Source: an uncultured Pseudomonadota bacterium
GTDB taxonomy: Bacteria > Pseudomonadota > Gammaproteobacteria > Steroidobacterales > Steroidobacteraceae
Direction: 5' to 3'
Length of the DNA: 63,673 nt
NCBI GenBank assembly: GCA_902826635.1
Contig: CADEFQ010000014.1
Location: 1 to 63,673 of the forward strand
In this document: positions 47,704-62,344 of the stretch, one piece after another
Layout of the letters: each line of letters starts with the position of its first letter
Numbering within the stretch: position 1 is the stretch's first letter
Notes under the pieces: model-generated
Seen by the model: the letters and a program-made list of their open reading frames with translations, nothing else
What the model was told of the DNA's origin: nothing
Databases searched by the model: none
Position numbers and translations under genes: made by a program

Positions 47704-48971
47704 ACGGCCGCCTGCCTGCGCCGCGACAGGTCGTTGTGATCGGCGGCGGCATCGCCGGGCTCGCGACGGCCTGGTATGCCGCGCAGGACGGCCACCGCGT
47801 CACGCTGATCGATCGAGGTGGCCCCGAGGGCGATCGCTGCTCGCTCGGCAACGCCGGCATGATCGTGCCGAGCCATATCGTGCCGCTCGCCTCGCCGGGC
47901 TCGGTGAAAACCGGCCTCCTCTCGCTGGCGAACCCGCGCAGCCCGCTGCGCGTGCCGGCACGCTTCGATCCGGAGTACCTGCGCTGGTGCTGGCAGTTCC
48001 TGCGCGCCGCCACCGCCTCGCGCGTGGCGCTCGCCGCGCCCGCACTGCGCGACCTCGCGCTGCTCAGTCGCCGTGGTTACGAGGCGCTCACTTTGCTCTG
48101 GCCGCAGGGCGTGCCGCTCGCCGAGCACGGTCTGCTGATGCTCGCCCGCACCGCGCACGGGCTGCGCGAGGAACTCGACGCCGCGAAGCTGGCGCAACGG
48201 CTGGGGCTCGCGGTCGAGATCCTCGATCGCGACGCGGCGGCGGCGCTCGAACCCCACCTCGACCTGACGATCGTTGGCGCCGTGCGCTACCCGCTCGATG
48301 CGCACTCGGTGCCGCAGCGAGTCGTCGCGACGCTCATCGCCGGGCTCGCCGAGGCGGGTGTCGAGCTTCACTGGAACACCGAAGTGACGGGCCTGCGTCG
48401 CAGCGGATCGCGGGTCGCGGCGGTTGCGACCGCAGCGGGCGAGATCGGCGGCGAGGAGTTCGTGATCGCGGGTGGCATGTGGTCGGCCGCGCTCGCGCGC
48501 GACATCGACCTGCCGCTGCCGCTGCTGTCGGGCAAGGGTTACAGCTTCACGCTCGCGGCGCCGCGCGTGCTGCCCCACGCCGGCGCGATCCTCACCGAGG
48601 CGCGCATCGCCGTGACGCCGATGGGCAAGGCGCTGCGCTTTGCGGGCACGATGGAATTGTGCGGCCTCGACCGTTCGATCGATCAGCGGCGCGTCGCGGC
48701 CATGATCGACGCGATTCCGCGCTACTACCCGCAGTTCGGCCCCGCGGATTTTGCGGGCATCACACCGTGGGCGGGGTTGCGGCCCTGCTCGCCCGACGGC
48801 CTGCCCTACATCGGCCGCACGCGGCGCGCCGACAACCTGCTCGTCGCAACGGGGCACGCGATGATGGGGTTCTCGCTCGCGCCGGCGACCGGGCGAGTGA
48901 TCAGCGACCTGATTGCCGGCCGCGAGCCGCCGGTGCCGATCAACCTCTACTCACCGGATCGATATGGTTGA
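47700..48971 (+). CDS. FAD-dependent D-amino-acid (hydroxyproline) oxidoreductase
   Basis: A 423-residue DadA-type flavoprotein. [28 protein letters not shown] is the FAD site; the C-terminal [21 protein letters not shown] and [23 protein letters not shown] are the second FAD contact. It should oxidise cis-4-hydroxy-D-proline, the epimerase product, to pyrroline-4-hydroxy-2-carboxylate. The start is GTG at 47700, overlapping the epimerase stop. An alpha-ketoglutarate semialdehyde dehydrogenase would complete the pathway; none is in this cluster, although an aldehyde dehydrogenase lies at 16.2-17.7 kb. Confidence 0.85.
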   Translation: MNGRLPAPRQVVVIGGGIAGLATAWYAAQDGHRVTLIDRGGPEGDRCSLGNAGMIVPSHIVPLASPGSVKTGLLSLANPRSPLRVPARFDPEYLRWCWQFLRAATASRVALAAPALRDLALLSRRGYEALTLLWPQGVPLAEHGLLMLARTAHGLREELDAAKLAQRLGLAVEILDRDAAAALEPHLDLTIVGAVRYPLDAHSVPQRVVATLIAGLAEAGVELHWNTEVTGLRRSGSRVAAVATAAGEIGGEEFVIAGGMWSAALARDIDLPLPLLSGKGYSFTLAAPRVLPHAGAILTEARIAVTPMGKALRFAGTMELCGLDRSIDQRRVAAMIDAIPRYYPQFGPADFAGITPWAGLRPCSPDGLPYIGRTRRADNLLVATGHAMMGFSLAPATGRVISDLIAGREPPVPINLYSPDRYG

Positions 48972-49002
48972 GAGCTTAGAGCTTAGAGCTTAGAGCCAGA
49001 GG
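48971..49002. repeat. AGCTTAG tandem array (locus 3)
   Basis: Three AGCTTAG units (48973-48993) followed by AGCCAGAGG, the same block as at the other two loci, without an inverted partner. It begins at the TGA of the oxidoreductase gene and its inverse strand supplies the stop codon and last codons of the thioesterase gene. Confidence 0.9.
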
Positions 49003-49448
49003 GCCGCCGCCAGCTTATCGGCTACCGCACGAATCGAGCCAGGTATTGCCGCTTTCCGGCGCGTTGTCGCGTCCACGTACACATGCACGAATTTGCCCGC
49101 GGCGGCAGCGTCGCCGTCGCCGCGGCGGAAGATGCCGAGGCGGTAGGTGATGCTGCTCCCGCCCACGCGGTCGATGCCCAGGCCCACGTCGAGCTCCTCG
49201 GGGAATGACAGCGGCTTGAAGTAGCGGCAGCCTGTTTCGACGACGAGGCCGATCGCCGGCAGGGTCCGGATATCGACGCCGGTCGCTTCGATCAGCCAGC
49301 CGTTCACCGCCGTGTCGAAGTACGAGTAGTACGCGACGTTGTTGACGTGGCCGTAGTGGTCGTTGTCCATCCAGCGCGTCGCGATGGCGCGAAACACCGG
49401 GAAATCGGCGCGCGTCGGTGGCAGGGCACGAGATGTGGCGTCGCTCAT
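48990..49448 (-). CDS. Hotdog-fold acyl-CoA thioesterase
   Basis: A 152-residue 4HBT/YbgC-type thioesterase. The active-site segment DNDHYGHVNNVAYYSYFDTA has the conserved Asp, and RYFKPLSFPEELDVG follows. It splits acyl-CoA esters. The C-terminal residues ALWL and the TAA stop are read from the AGCTTAG repeat block, so the natural end may have been replaced. Its ATG is only 15 bp from the divergent alcohol dehydrogenase ATG. Confidence 0.88.
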   Translation of the reverse strand: MSDATSRALPPTRADFPVFRAIATRWMDNDHYGHVNNVAYYSYFDTAVNGWLIEATGVDIRTLPAIGLVVETGCRYFKPLSFPEELDVGLGIDRVGGSSITYRLGIFRRGDGDAAAAGKFVHVYVDATTRRKAAIPGSIRAVADKLAAALWL

Positions 49449-49463
49449 GCCACAATTGTAGCG

Positions 49464-50594
49464 ATGAAGACGCGCGCCGCTGTCCTCGATTCGATGGGTC
49501 TGTCGCCCCCGTATGCGGCTTCGCGGCCGCTCACGATCGCCGAGCTCGATCTCGACGCACCCGGGCCCGGTGAGGTGCTGATCGCCGTGCGCGCCGCCGG
49601 GCTGTGCCATTCCGACCTTTCGGTGATCGACGGCCACCGGCCGCGGCCCTTGCCGATGGCGCTGGGTCACGAGGCCGCGGGGGTCGTGGAGGCCCTCGGT
49701 GCGGGCGTCGACGATCTGGCGATCGGCGATCATGTGATCACGACCTTCGTGCCGAGCTGCCGCCGCTGCGAACCCTGTGTCGGTGGGCGCCCGGCGCTGT
49801 GCGAGCCGGGTGCCGCGAGCAACACGGACGGCACGCTGCTCGGCGGGACGCAGCGACTGCATCGCAGCGGGCGTGACATACACCACCACCTCGGCGTCTC
49901 GGCGTTTGCCGATCACGCCGTCGTATCGCGCCGCTCGCTGGTGCGCATCGATCGCGACCTGCCGTTCGACGAAGCGGCCGTGTTCGGCTGTGCCGTGCTG
50001 ACCGGCGTCGGCGCGGTCGTCAACACCGCGCAGCTTCGCGCGGGCAGTCGCACGGCCATCGTGGGCCTCGGTGGCGTCGGCCTCGCCGCACTGCTCGGCG
50101 CGCGCGCGCAGGGCGCGAGCGTGCTGATCGCGATCGACCTCTCGCCCGCGAAACTCGCACTCGCGCGCGAGCTGGGCGCCACCCACACGCTCGAGGCGGC
50201 CGATCCCGATGTGGTCGCGAAGGCGCGCGGGCTCACCCGCGGAGGCGTCGACGCCGCGTTCGAAATGGCAGGATCGGTGCAGGCCCTGGACCTCGCCTAC
50301 CGGATCACGCGACGCGGCGGCACGACCGTGACCGCGGGCCTCTCGTCGCCGCAGGCGATGTTCTCGGTGCCGCACGTCGGCATCGTCGCGGAAGAGCGCA
50401 CGATCAAGGGCAGCTATCTCGGCGGCGCGGATCCCGCGCGCGACATCCCGCGCTACATCGAGTGGTACCGGGCGGGAAGGCTGCCCGTGGATCGGCTGAT
50501 CTCGCATCGCCTTGCGCTCGACGAGATCAACGCCGGCTTCGACCGGCTCGCGAGCGGCGAGGCGGTGCGTCAGGTCGTGCTGTTCGGGCGATAG
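49464..50594 (+). CDS. Zinc-dependent alcohol dehydrogenase (MDR family)
   Basis: A 376-residue enzyme. Catalytic zinc ligands are in GLCHSDLSV and GHEAAGVV; the structural zinc site is the cysteine set CRRCEPCVGGRPALC. Rossmann motif IVGLGGVGLAALLGAR. It belongs with class III-like and aryl/alkyl alcohol dehydrogenases; substrate unknown. The start is the ATG at 49464. Overlaps the convergent MFS gene by 25 bp. Confidence 0.92.
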   Translation: MKTRAAVLDSMGLSPPYAASRPLTIAELDLDAPGPGEVLIAVRAAGLCHSDLSVIDGHRPRPLPMALGHEAAGVVEALGAGVDDLAIGDHVITTFVPSCRRCEPCVGGRPALCEPGAASNTDGTLLGGTQRLHRSGRDIHHHLGVSAFADHAVVSRRSLVRIDRDLPFDEAAVFGCAVLTGVGAVVNTAQLRAGSRTAIVGLGGVGLAALLGARAQGASVLIAIDLSPAKLALARELGATHTLEAADPDVVAKARGLTRGGVDAAFEMAGSVQALDLAYRITRRGGTTVTAGLSSPQAMFSVPHVGIVAEERTIKGSYLGGADPARDIPRYIEWYRAGRLPVDRLISHRLALDEINAGFDRLASGEAVRQVVLFGR

Positions 50595-51799
50595 CGCCAG
50601 AAGAGCGCGGCGAAGATGACCGCCAGTAGCGACAACACACCGAAGAACTCGATCATCGGCAGATAGCCCGCGGGATTTTCGGCGCCGGCGCCATTGGCAT
50701 CATTGAGCGCGCCCGCCGCGAAGTTCGCGCCCGCCATGCCTATGTTCTGGACCATCGTCATGAAGCCGTAGGCGGTGCCGAGCCGCTGCGGCGGCTCGAG
50801 CAACGTGACCGCGGGCCACAGCACGGCCGGCACCAGCGAGAACGCGATGCCGATCAACACCGTGCTGACTCCCGGCGACAGCTTCGTCGCGCCGAGGACG
50901 TAGAAAGCCGCAACGAGCAACGCGGCGCCGAGCGTCAGCAGGAGTCCATGGCGTCCGAATCGATCGTTCACCCAGCCGAAGAGCGGCGTCGCGAACACTG
51001 CCGCGAGGAACACGTGACTGTTGAGGAGGCTCGCGGCCTCGAGCGTCATGCCGCCCGTGTGCTGGAAATACATGATCGAGAACGTGCTGCGGAACGGGAA
51101 GATCACCGAGTAGAAAAGCACGCACAGCGCGAGCACATACCAGTAGCCGCGGCTGAAGTGCGCGATCTTCGAGAGCTCGATGCGTTCGCGCGACAGGCCG
51201 AGCACCTGCACGCCGCGCGCGGCCGCGGTGGCCTCGAGCCGCCAATAGGCGAACGCCGCGATCACGCCGGCAAGCATCACCCCGGCCGCGACCCACAGCG
51301 GCGCCTGCCATCCCGACGAATACGCGCCCGACGCCCACAGCGGCGAGACATCGACGGCGTATGAGCCGACCCGCGCAAAGCTGATCGACAGCGCCATCGC
51401 GAAGGCGAGCTGGCGGCCCGCGAACCAGATGCCGAGCGCGACGATCGTCGCGACGATCATCGTCTCGGCGCCGATCCCGAACAACAGCCGCCCCGCCGCC
51501 ATCAGCGCGAACGGCGTGCCGATCGCCGTGAGCAGCGCGCCCGCGAGGCAGATCAGCGCCGTCCAGAATGTCACGAGGCCCGGACCGTAGCGGTCGACGA
51601 GGATGCCGCCGACGAACACAAGAACGATGTTCGGCAGGCTGTAGATCGCATTCAGCGTGCCGATCTGGGTATCGGAATACCCGAGTTCGCGCGTGAGCTG
51701 CTCGGCGAGCGGGCCGATCGAATCGTAGACGTAGTAGTTGCCGAAGAGCGCGAGACCGGTCAGCGCGAGCACCGCCCACGCCGCACCGCCGCGGGTCAC
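50570..51799 (-). CDS. MFS transporter
   Basis: A 409-residue carrier with 12 helices. The first loop has GGILVDRYGPGLV (the GxLxDRxG signature) and the sixth to seventh loop WVNDRFGRHG. General order resembles MFSD1-type carriers, but the cargo cannot be told. It starts with GTG at 51799, overlapping the quinone reductase stop (GTGA), so it is in the PII operon. Confidence 0.88.
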   Translation of the reverse strand: MTRGGAAWAVLALTGLALFGNYYVYDSIGPLAEQLTRELGYSDTQIGTLNAIYSLPNIVLVFVGGILVDRYGPGLVTFWTALICLAGALLTAIGTPFALMAAGRLLFGIGAETMIVATIVALGIWFAGRQLAFAMALSISFARVGSYAVDVSPLWASGAYSSGWQAPLWVAAGVMLAGVIAAFAYWRLEATAAARGVQVLGLSRERIELSKIAHFSRGYWYVLALCVLFYSVIFPFRSTFSIMYFQHTGGMTLEAASLLNSHVFLAAVFATPLFGWVNDRFGRHGLLLTLGAALLVAAFYVLGATKLSPGVSTVLIGIAFSLVPAVLWPAVTLLEPPQRLGTAYGFMTMVQNIGMAGANFAAGALNDANGAGAENPAGYLPMIEFFGVLSLLAVIFAALFWRYRPNSTT

Positions 51800-52770
51800 G
51801 GCACCAGCACCGTCGAGCCTGTCGTGCGCCGTGCCTCGAGGTCACGATGGGCCTGCGCGGCGTCGCGCAGTGCATAGCGCTGACCGATGCGCACGCGCAC
51901 CTTTTTCTTCGTGACCATCGCAAAAAGTTCACGCGCGGCCGCCGCCAGGTCAGCGGGCGCGGCGATGTAGGCGAACAGCGAAGGCCTCGTGAGAAAAAGT
52001 GACCCGCGCTTCGCGAGTTCGAGCGGCGAGATCGCAGGCGGCGGTCCCGACGCATTGCCGTAAGTCACCATCATGCCGAGCGGTCGCAGGCAATCGAGTG
52101 ACTCGAGGAACGTGTCCTTGCCGACCGAGTCGTACACGACATTGACACCCGCGCCCTTCGTCAGCGCCTTGACGCCGGCGACGATATCGTCGCGACCCGA
52201 GAGCAGCACGTGGTGGCAGCCGTGCTGTTTCGCGAGCGCTGCCTTCGCGGTGCTCCCCACGACGCCGATCACGCGCGCGCCGAGCGCCCGCGCCCACTGG
52301 CACAGGAGCAAGCCGACCCCACCGGCGGCGGCATGCACGAGCACCCAGTCGCCTTTCTTGACCCGATAGGTACGGCGCAGCAGGTAGTGCGCGGTGAGAC
52401 CCTTCAGCATGATCGCGGCGGCCGTTTCATCCTTGACGCCCTTCGGCAGCTTCACGAGCCGCGCCGCCGGCACGTTGCGCACTTCGGCATACGCGCCCGC
52501 GGTCGGCAGCGCGTAGGCGACGCGGTCGCCCACGCGCAGGCCTTTCACCTTGCGGCCGAGCGCGGTGACGATGCCCGCCGCCTCGCGGCCCGGCACCGCG
52601 GGCAGCGTGAGCGCGTAAAGCCCGATGCGATCGTAGACGTCGATGAAATTGAGGCCGATCGCCGTGTGCCGGACCTGGACTTCGCCCACGGCCGGCGGCG
52701 GCACGGTGATCTCTTCGAGACGCAGCACTTCGGGACCGCCGGTCTCGCGCATGACGATGGCCTGTGGCAT
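51796..52770 (-). CDS. NADPH:quinone reductase (QorA-type)
   Basis: A 324-residue zinc-free MDR. PGREAAGIVTALG and the cofactor motif VHAAAGGVGLLLCQWARALGARVIG are diagnostic, as is GLNFIDVYDRIGLY. It reduces quinones by one or two electrons with NADPH. It lies 9 bp after the ferredoxin-like gene and overlaps the MFS gene by 4 bp. Confidence 0.92.
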   Translation of the reverse strand: MPQAIVMRETGGPEVLRLEEITVPPPAVGEVQVRHTAIGLNFIDVYDRIGLYALTLPAVPGREAAGIVTALGRKVKGLRVGDRVAYALPTAGAYAEVRNVPAARLVKLPKGVKDETAAAIMLKGLTAHYLLRRTYRVKKGDWVLVHAAAGGVGLLLCQWARALGARVIGVVGSTAKAALAKQHGCHHVLLSGRDDIVAGVKALTKGAGVNVVYDSVGKDTFLESLDCLRPLGMMVTYGNASGPPPAISPLELAKRGSLFLTRPSLFAYIAAPADLAAAARELFAMVTKKKVRVRIGQRYALRDAAQAHRDLEARRTTGSTVLVP

Positions 52771-52779
52771 GGCGAAAGT

Positions 52780-53154
52780 CTACGCGGACTCGCCCGTCCG
52801 CGCGATCCGCAGTTCCTCGACGATGCGCCCGCCGATCAGATGTTGCTGGATGATGCGTTCGACGTTGGCCACCGTGCAGTCCCGATACCACACGCCTTCG
52901 GGGTACACGACCGCGATCGGACCGCTCGTGCAAACGCGCAGGCAGTCCGCCTTGGTGCGCAATACGCCGTGCGGCTGATCGACGAGGCCGAGTTCCCGAA
53001 GGCGCCGCTTCAGGAAATCCCAGGACGCGTGCTGCACGTCCTCGCCCGCACACTTGCCGCCGACGCACAGGAAGATGTGCCGGCGGGCCGTGTCGATCTC
53101 GAGCTTGGCCACGGCGCGTTCGAGCGCACCCGCGTCGGTCGCGCTTTCGGCCAT
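52780..53154 (-). CDS. Thioredoxin-like [2Fe-2S] ferredoxin
   Basis: A 124-residue protein. [13 protein letters not shown] and [21 protein letters not shown] supply the C-x4-C and C-x3-C pairs of the thioredoxin-like ferredoxins, followed by the C-terminal helix [15 protein letters not shown]. It probably carries one electron at low potential. It begins 2 bp after the PII gene, an unusual partnership; electron donor or acceptor unknown, with the nearby quinone reductase and ferredoxin-reductase-like flavoprotein as candidates. Confidence 0.88.
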   Translation of the reverse strand: MAESATDAGALERAVAKLEIDTARRHIFLCVGGKCAGEDVQHASWDFLKRRLRELGLVDQPHGVLRTKADCLRVCTSGPIAVVYPEGVWYRDCTVANVERIIQQHLIGGRIVEELRIARTGESA

Positions 53155-53156
53155 GG

Positions 53157-57041
<3,885 letters not shown>

Positions 57042-60000
57042 CCGTCCTTCTCGGCCCGCACGGCCGTTTCCATCTTCATCGCCTCGAGCGTCACGACGAC
57101 GTCGCCGCGCGCAACCTTCTGGCCGACCGCGACGGAGACAGTCACCACGCTGCCGGGCATCGGCGCACCGACCTGCCGCGCGTTGCCGGGCTCAACCTTG
57201 CGTTGCGGCGGTCGACGGGCGACCTGGCTGCGATCCAGGACGCGCACCGAGCGCGGCTGGCCGTTCAGCTCGAAGAACACGGTGCGCGTTCCGTCATCGT
57301 GCGTTTCGCTGACCGCGATATAGGTGACGATCAGCGTCTTGCCGCGCTCGAGATCGATGCTGATCTCCTGCCCCGGCTCCATGCCATAGAAGAACGCCGG
57401 TGTGGGCAGGCGGCCCATGTCGCCGTACGCAGCGCGGTCTTTCGCGTATTCGAGGAACACGCGTGGATACATCAGGTAGGACGCGAGCTGGTAATCGGTA
57501 ACCTCGCGCCCGATCTTCTGCGCGACGTCGCGCCGGGTCGCTTCGAGGTCCGCGGGCGGCAGCACCTTGCCGGGCCGAACGGTGAGCGGCTCGGCGCCGT
57601 TCAGCACTTTCGCCTGTAGCTCCCTCGGAAACCCGCCCGCCGGCTGGCCGATGTCGCCGCGCATCAGCTGCACGACGGACTCGGGAAACGCGATCTGCGC
57701 CTGCGGGTCTTCGACCTGCGCGCGCGTCAGCCCGCTCGTGACCATCATGATCGCCATGTCGCCGACGACCTTCGAGGTCGGGGTCACCTTCACGATGTCG
57801 CCGAACATGTCGTTGACATCGGCGTAGGCCTGCGCCACCTCGGGCCAGCGCGCCTCGTCGATCCCGAGCGAGCGCGCCTGCTCACGCAGGTTCGTGTACT
57901 GCCCGCCCGGCATGCCGTGCACGTAGACCTCGGAGGCGCCCGAACGGATATCGCTTTCGAAGGCCACGTAGCCCCGGCGCACCTGCTCCCAGTAGGCGGA
58001 GAGGCGTCGCAGGTTGGCGGTGTCGATGCCCGGGTCACGCTCGCCGTGGCGCAGCGCCTCGACGATGGAACCGAGGTTCGGCTGCGACGTGAGACCGCTC
58101 ATCGCGTCAATCGCGCCATCGACGGCGTCGCAGCCTGCGTCCACCGCCGCGAGCACGCTCGCGGCCGAAATGCCGCTCGTATCGTGGGTATGGAAATGCA
58201 GCGGCAGGCCCGTCTCGGCCTTGAGCGCCGTGACGAGTGCACGCGCGGCCGCCGGCCGGCACAGGCCCGCCATGTCCTTGATGCCGATGATGTGCGCGCC
58301 CGCGGCCGCGAGTTCGCGTGCGAGCTTCACGTAGTAGTCGAGCGTGTACTTCTTCTCGCTCGGATCGGAGAGGTTGCCCGTGTAGCAGATCGCCGCCTCG
58401 CAGAGCCGCCCGCTCTCGCGCACCGCATCGATCGCCACGCGCATGTTCTCGACCCAGTTGAGCGAATCGAACACGCGGAAGACGTCGACGCCGCAGCTTG
58501 CCGCCTGCTTGACGAAGTAACGCACGACATTGTCGGGATAGTTCGTGTAGCCGACCGCGTTGGCCGAGCGCAGCAACATCTGCAGCAGCAGGTTCGGCAT
58601 GCCCTCGCGAAACTGGGTCAGGCGCTCCCACGGGTCTTCCTTCAGGAAGCGCATCGCGACATCGAAAGTCGCGCCGCCCCAGCACTCCACTGAAAACAGC
58701 TGCGGCATCAGGGCGGCGTAATACGGCGCGATCGCGGTCATGTCGATCGTGCGCATGCGCGTCGCGAGCAGCGACTGGTGCGCGTCGCGCATCGTCGTGT
58801 CGGTCAGGAGCACGCGCTGCTGCGCGAGCATCCACTGCGAGAACTGCTCGGGGCCAAGCTCATCGAGCTTCTGCTTGCTGCCCGCCGGCGGCGCCGACTT
58901 CAGCGCCACCTTCGGCAGGCGTGCGAGCCCGATCCGCGCCGGCCGCGGGCGCGATTTCGTTTCGGGATTGCCGTTGACGATGGTCTCGGCGAGGTAAGTC
59001 AGCATGCGCGTCGCGCGGTCGCGCTTGCGCGGAAAGCGGAACAGTTCCGGCGTCGTGTCGATGAAGCGCGTCGTGTAGGCGCCGCTCGCGAACGCCGGGT
59101 GCGTGATCACTTGGTCGAGGAAACGCAGGTTCGTGACGACGCCGCGGATGCGGAACTCCCACAACGCGCGATGCATGCGCGCCGTCGTCTCCGCGGGCGT
59201 CGGCGCCCATGCGGTCACCTTCACGAGCAGCGAATCGTACGAACGCGTGATGGTGGCGCCCGCGTAGGCCGTGCCGGCATCGAGACGGATGCCGAAGCCC
59301 GCGGGGCTGCGATACGCGGTGATCCGGCCGTAGTCCGGGATGAAGTTGTTCTCGGGATCCTCGGTCGTGATGCGGCACTGGAGCGCATGGGCCACGACCC
59401 GGATCTCGCCCTGCGGCGGCACGCCGCTCTCGGGCGTGCCGATGCGGGCGCCCGCGGCGATGCGGATCTGCGCCTTGACGAGATCGACGCCCGTGGCGCA
59501 TTCGGTCACCGTGTGTTCGACCTGGATGCGCGGATTGACCTCGATGAAATAGAACTTGCCGGAATCCGCGTCCTGCAGGAACTCCACCGTGCCGGCGTTC
59601 AGGTAGCTCACCGCGCGGCCGATCGCGAGGCCCGCGTCGCACAGTTCACTGCGCTGCGCGTCGCTCAGGAACACGGCCGGGGCGCGCTCGACGACCTTCT
59701 GGTTGCGCCGCTGCACCGTGCAATCGCGCTCATAGAGGTGCACGAGATTGCCGTGCCGGTCGCCGAGGATCTGCACCTCGAGGTGGCGCGCATGGCGCAC
59801 CAGCTTCTCGAGATACACCTCGTCGTTGCCGAAGGCGGCCTGCGCCTCGCGTCGCGCGACCGGCAGCAGTTCGGCGAGCTGCGCATCGCTCTCGATGACG
59901 CGCATGCCGCGACCGCCACCGCCCCAGCTCGCTTTCAGCATGACCGGATAGCCGACCTCGCGCGCGAGACCCTGCGCCACCGCGAGATCGGTGGGCAGCG

Positions 60001-60548
60001 GCGGAGTCGCCGGCATGACCGGTACGCCCGCGGCCACGGCCGCATTGCGCGCCGACACCTTGTTGCCGAGCGTGCGCATGATCGCGGGAGTCGGCCCGAC
60101 GAAAATCACGCCATCGCGTTCGCAGGCCTCGGCAAAGGCGGGGTTCTCGGAGAGAAAACCGTAACCGGGATGAATGGCGTCGGCGTGCGCCTCGCGCGCG
60201 ATGCGCAGCACGTCCTCGATGTCGAGGTACGCGTCGACCGGCCCCTTGCCGGCGCCGACCAGATAGGCCTCATCCGCCTTGGTCCGGTGCAGCGAAAAGC
60301 GGTCTTCCTGCGAATAGACCGCGATCGTGCGAATGCCGAGTTCGGTCGCGGCCCGCATGACGCGGATCGCGATCTCGCCTCGATTCGCGACCAGCAGGCT
60401 GCGAATGCGTGTCTCTCGATTTGCCACGAAACCTGCCCGAAAAAATGAAGGGAGCGGCGCCCACGGCGCTGGCGGACTGCTAGGCTTCGGGCATGGCTGA
60501 TAATAGCCGCACGAACCGCTGCATGTCGCGCCCCGGAAAACTCGTACG

Positions 60549-61466
60549 ATGCACTCCATAGCCATCCATGGCGGCGCGGGCACCCTGCCGCGCGCCGAAA
60601 TGACACCCGACCGGGAAGCCGCGTATCGCACGGGCCTCGAGGCCGCGCTCGACGCCGGCTACGCAGTGCTCGATCGCGGCGGCAGCAGCGTCCACGCAGT
60701 GGCTACCGCCGTCCGCATTCTGGAGGACGACCCGCTCTTCAACGCCGGCCGCGGGGCGGTGCTGACCCATGAGGCGACGGTCGAGCTCGACGCCTCGATC
60801 ATGGACGGCGAGCACCTCGCCGCCGGTGCGATCGCGGGCGTGTGGCACGTCAGGAACCCGATCGAGCTCGCGCGCGCGGTGATGGAACACTCGCCGCACG
60901 TGATGCTGATCGGCGCGGGTGCCGAAGAGTTCGCGCTCGCTCGCGGCCTCACGCTCGTGCCGAACGACTACTTCAAGACCGAAACCCGAAAGGCGCAGTT
61001 GCGGCGCGTGCTCGTGGGCGACACGCGCCCTGCGAACGAACTCTCGGCGCTCGGCACGGTCGGCGCCGTGGCGCGCGACCGAGCCGGCAACCTCGCGGCC
61101 GCGACCTCGACCGGCGGCATGACGGCGAAGCGCTACGGCCGCGTCGGCGATACGCCGATCGTCGGCGCGGGCACCTACGCCGACAACAAGTACTGCGCGG
61201 TCTCGGCGACCGGCCACGGCGAGTACTTCATCCGGGTGGCGGTGGCGCACGACATCTGCGCGCGCGTTGCCTATGGCGGCATCTCGCTCGCGGCGGCCGC
61301 GGACGCGGTCGTGATGGACCGCCTCGCGAAGATGGGCGGCGAAGGCGGGATCATCGCGATCGATGCCGCCGGGCAGGTCGTGACGAGCTTCAACAGCGAA
61401 GGGATGTTTCGCGGCGCCTGCTCTTCGGACGGGAAGCGGGAAGTCGCCATCTATCGCGACCGGTAA
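60549..61466 (+). CDS. Isoaspartyl peptidase/L-asparaginase (Ntn hydrolase)
   Basis: A 305-residue self-cleaving Ntn hydrolase. IHGGAGTL opens the protein, GRGAVLTHEATVELDASIMDG is the stretch before the cut, and LGTVGAVARD carries the nucleophile T170 exposed by cleavage at G169. It frees aspartate from beta-aspartyl peptides or asparagine. Divergent from pyruvate carboxylase with a 121 bp gap. The start is the ATG at 60549. Confidence 0.93.
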   Translation: MHSIAIHGGAGTLPRAEMTPDREAAYRTGLEAALDAGYAVLDRGGSSVHAVATAVRILEDDPLFNAGRGAVLTHEATVELDASIMDGEHLAAGAIAGVWHVRNPIELARAVMEHSPHVMLIGAGAEEFALARGLTLVPNDYFKTETRKAQLRRVLVGDTRPANELSALGTVGAVARDRAGNLAAATSTGGMTAKRYGRVGDTPIVGAGTYADNKYCAVSATGHGEYFIRVAVAHDICARVAYGGISLAAAADAVVMDRLAKMGGEGGIIAIDAAGQVVTSFNSEGMFRGACSSDGKREVAIYRDR

Positions 61467-61491
61467 GCGCACGGCGAACGCAGGAGGATGT

Positions 61492-62310
61492 ATGCACGTA
61501 CTGATCTGGGTCGCGGTCGGCGTCCTCGCCGGCTGGACGGCCGGGCTGTTGCTGAAGGGCCGCGACTACGGCGTCGCGGGTAACCTGATTCTCGGGCTGA
61601 TCGGAAGCCTCGTCGGCGGCTGGGTATTGGCGCTCCTCGGCTTCAACGCGCCCGACGATCTCCTGCGCCACGCGCTCGTGTCCTTGCTGGGCGCCATGCT
61701 CGTGCTGGGCGTCGCGCGGCGCTTGAAGCCAGTCGCGCGTCACGGCCGCAAGGTGTTCGGCGACGTGGCCGCACTCACCGATGTCGAGGCGCAGTTTCGC
61801 AAGCTCGGCGATCTCGAGCGCCGCGCGTGGGCAAGGATCCTCCGGCGCGACGCCAAGCCACGTAACCCGAACGCCGAGTTCGAAGATCAGATGACATTTG
61901 GCCAGCGTGTCGCGGATCGTGTCGCGACATTTGGCGGCAGCTGGCCATTCATCGGAATTTTCCTGTTGATGATGCTGATCTGGATGATCATCAATACCAT
62001 CACGCACCAGCCCTTCGACCCCTATCCGTTCATCCTGCTCAACCTCTGCCTTTCATGCCTCGCTGCGCTGCAGGCACCCGTGATCATGATGAGCCAGAAC
62101 CGCCAGGCCGCCAAAGACCGCCTCATGGCGAGCAGCGACTACGAAGTGAACCTGCGCACCGAAATGGAACTCTCCAAGCTCCATATCCGCTTTGACGAGC
62201 TGCGCGAGAAGCAATGGGTTGAACTGGTCGAAATGCAGCGAAGGCAGATCGATCTGCTGGAGCGGCTCCTGCACGGCCGCAAGGCCGACGCGGGTGGCGC
62301 GGACGGATGA
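61492..62310 (+). CDS. YeaQ/YmgE-like and DUF1003 membrane fusion
   Basis: A 272-residue membrane protein joining two small families. Residues 1 to about 80 are a transglycosylase-associated (YeaQ/YmgE) protein: WVAVGVLAGWTAGLLLKG, GLIGSLVGGWVLALLGF. Residues about 130-260 are DUF1003: FGQRVADRVATFGGSWPFIGIFL, PYPFILLNLCLSCLAALQAPVIMMSQNRQA, YEVNLRTEMELSKLHIRFDELR. About five helices and a C-terminal coiled coil are expected. Stress-membrane functions are supposed for both families but not known. An AGGAGG site lies 7 bases before the ATG. Confidence 0.85.
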   Translation: MHVLIWVAVGVLAGWTAGLLLKGRDYGVAGNLILGLIGSLVGGWVLALLGFNAPDDLLRHALVSLLGAMLVLGVARRLKPVARHGRKVFGDVAALTDVEAQFRKLGDLERRAWARILRRDAKPRNPNAEFEDQMTFGQRVADRVATFGGSWPFIGIFLLMMLIWMIINTITHQPFDPYPFILLNLCLSCLAALQAPVIMMSQNRQAAKDRLMASSDYEVNLRTEMELSKLHIRFDELREKQWVELVEMQRRQIDLLERLLHGRKADAGGADG

Positions 62311-62344
62311 TGCCCGCAGGGTGCTGCGAGCGGCTCGCGCTTTC

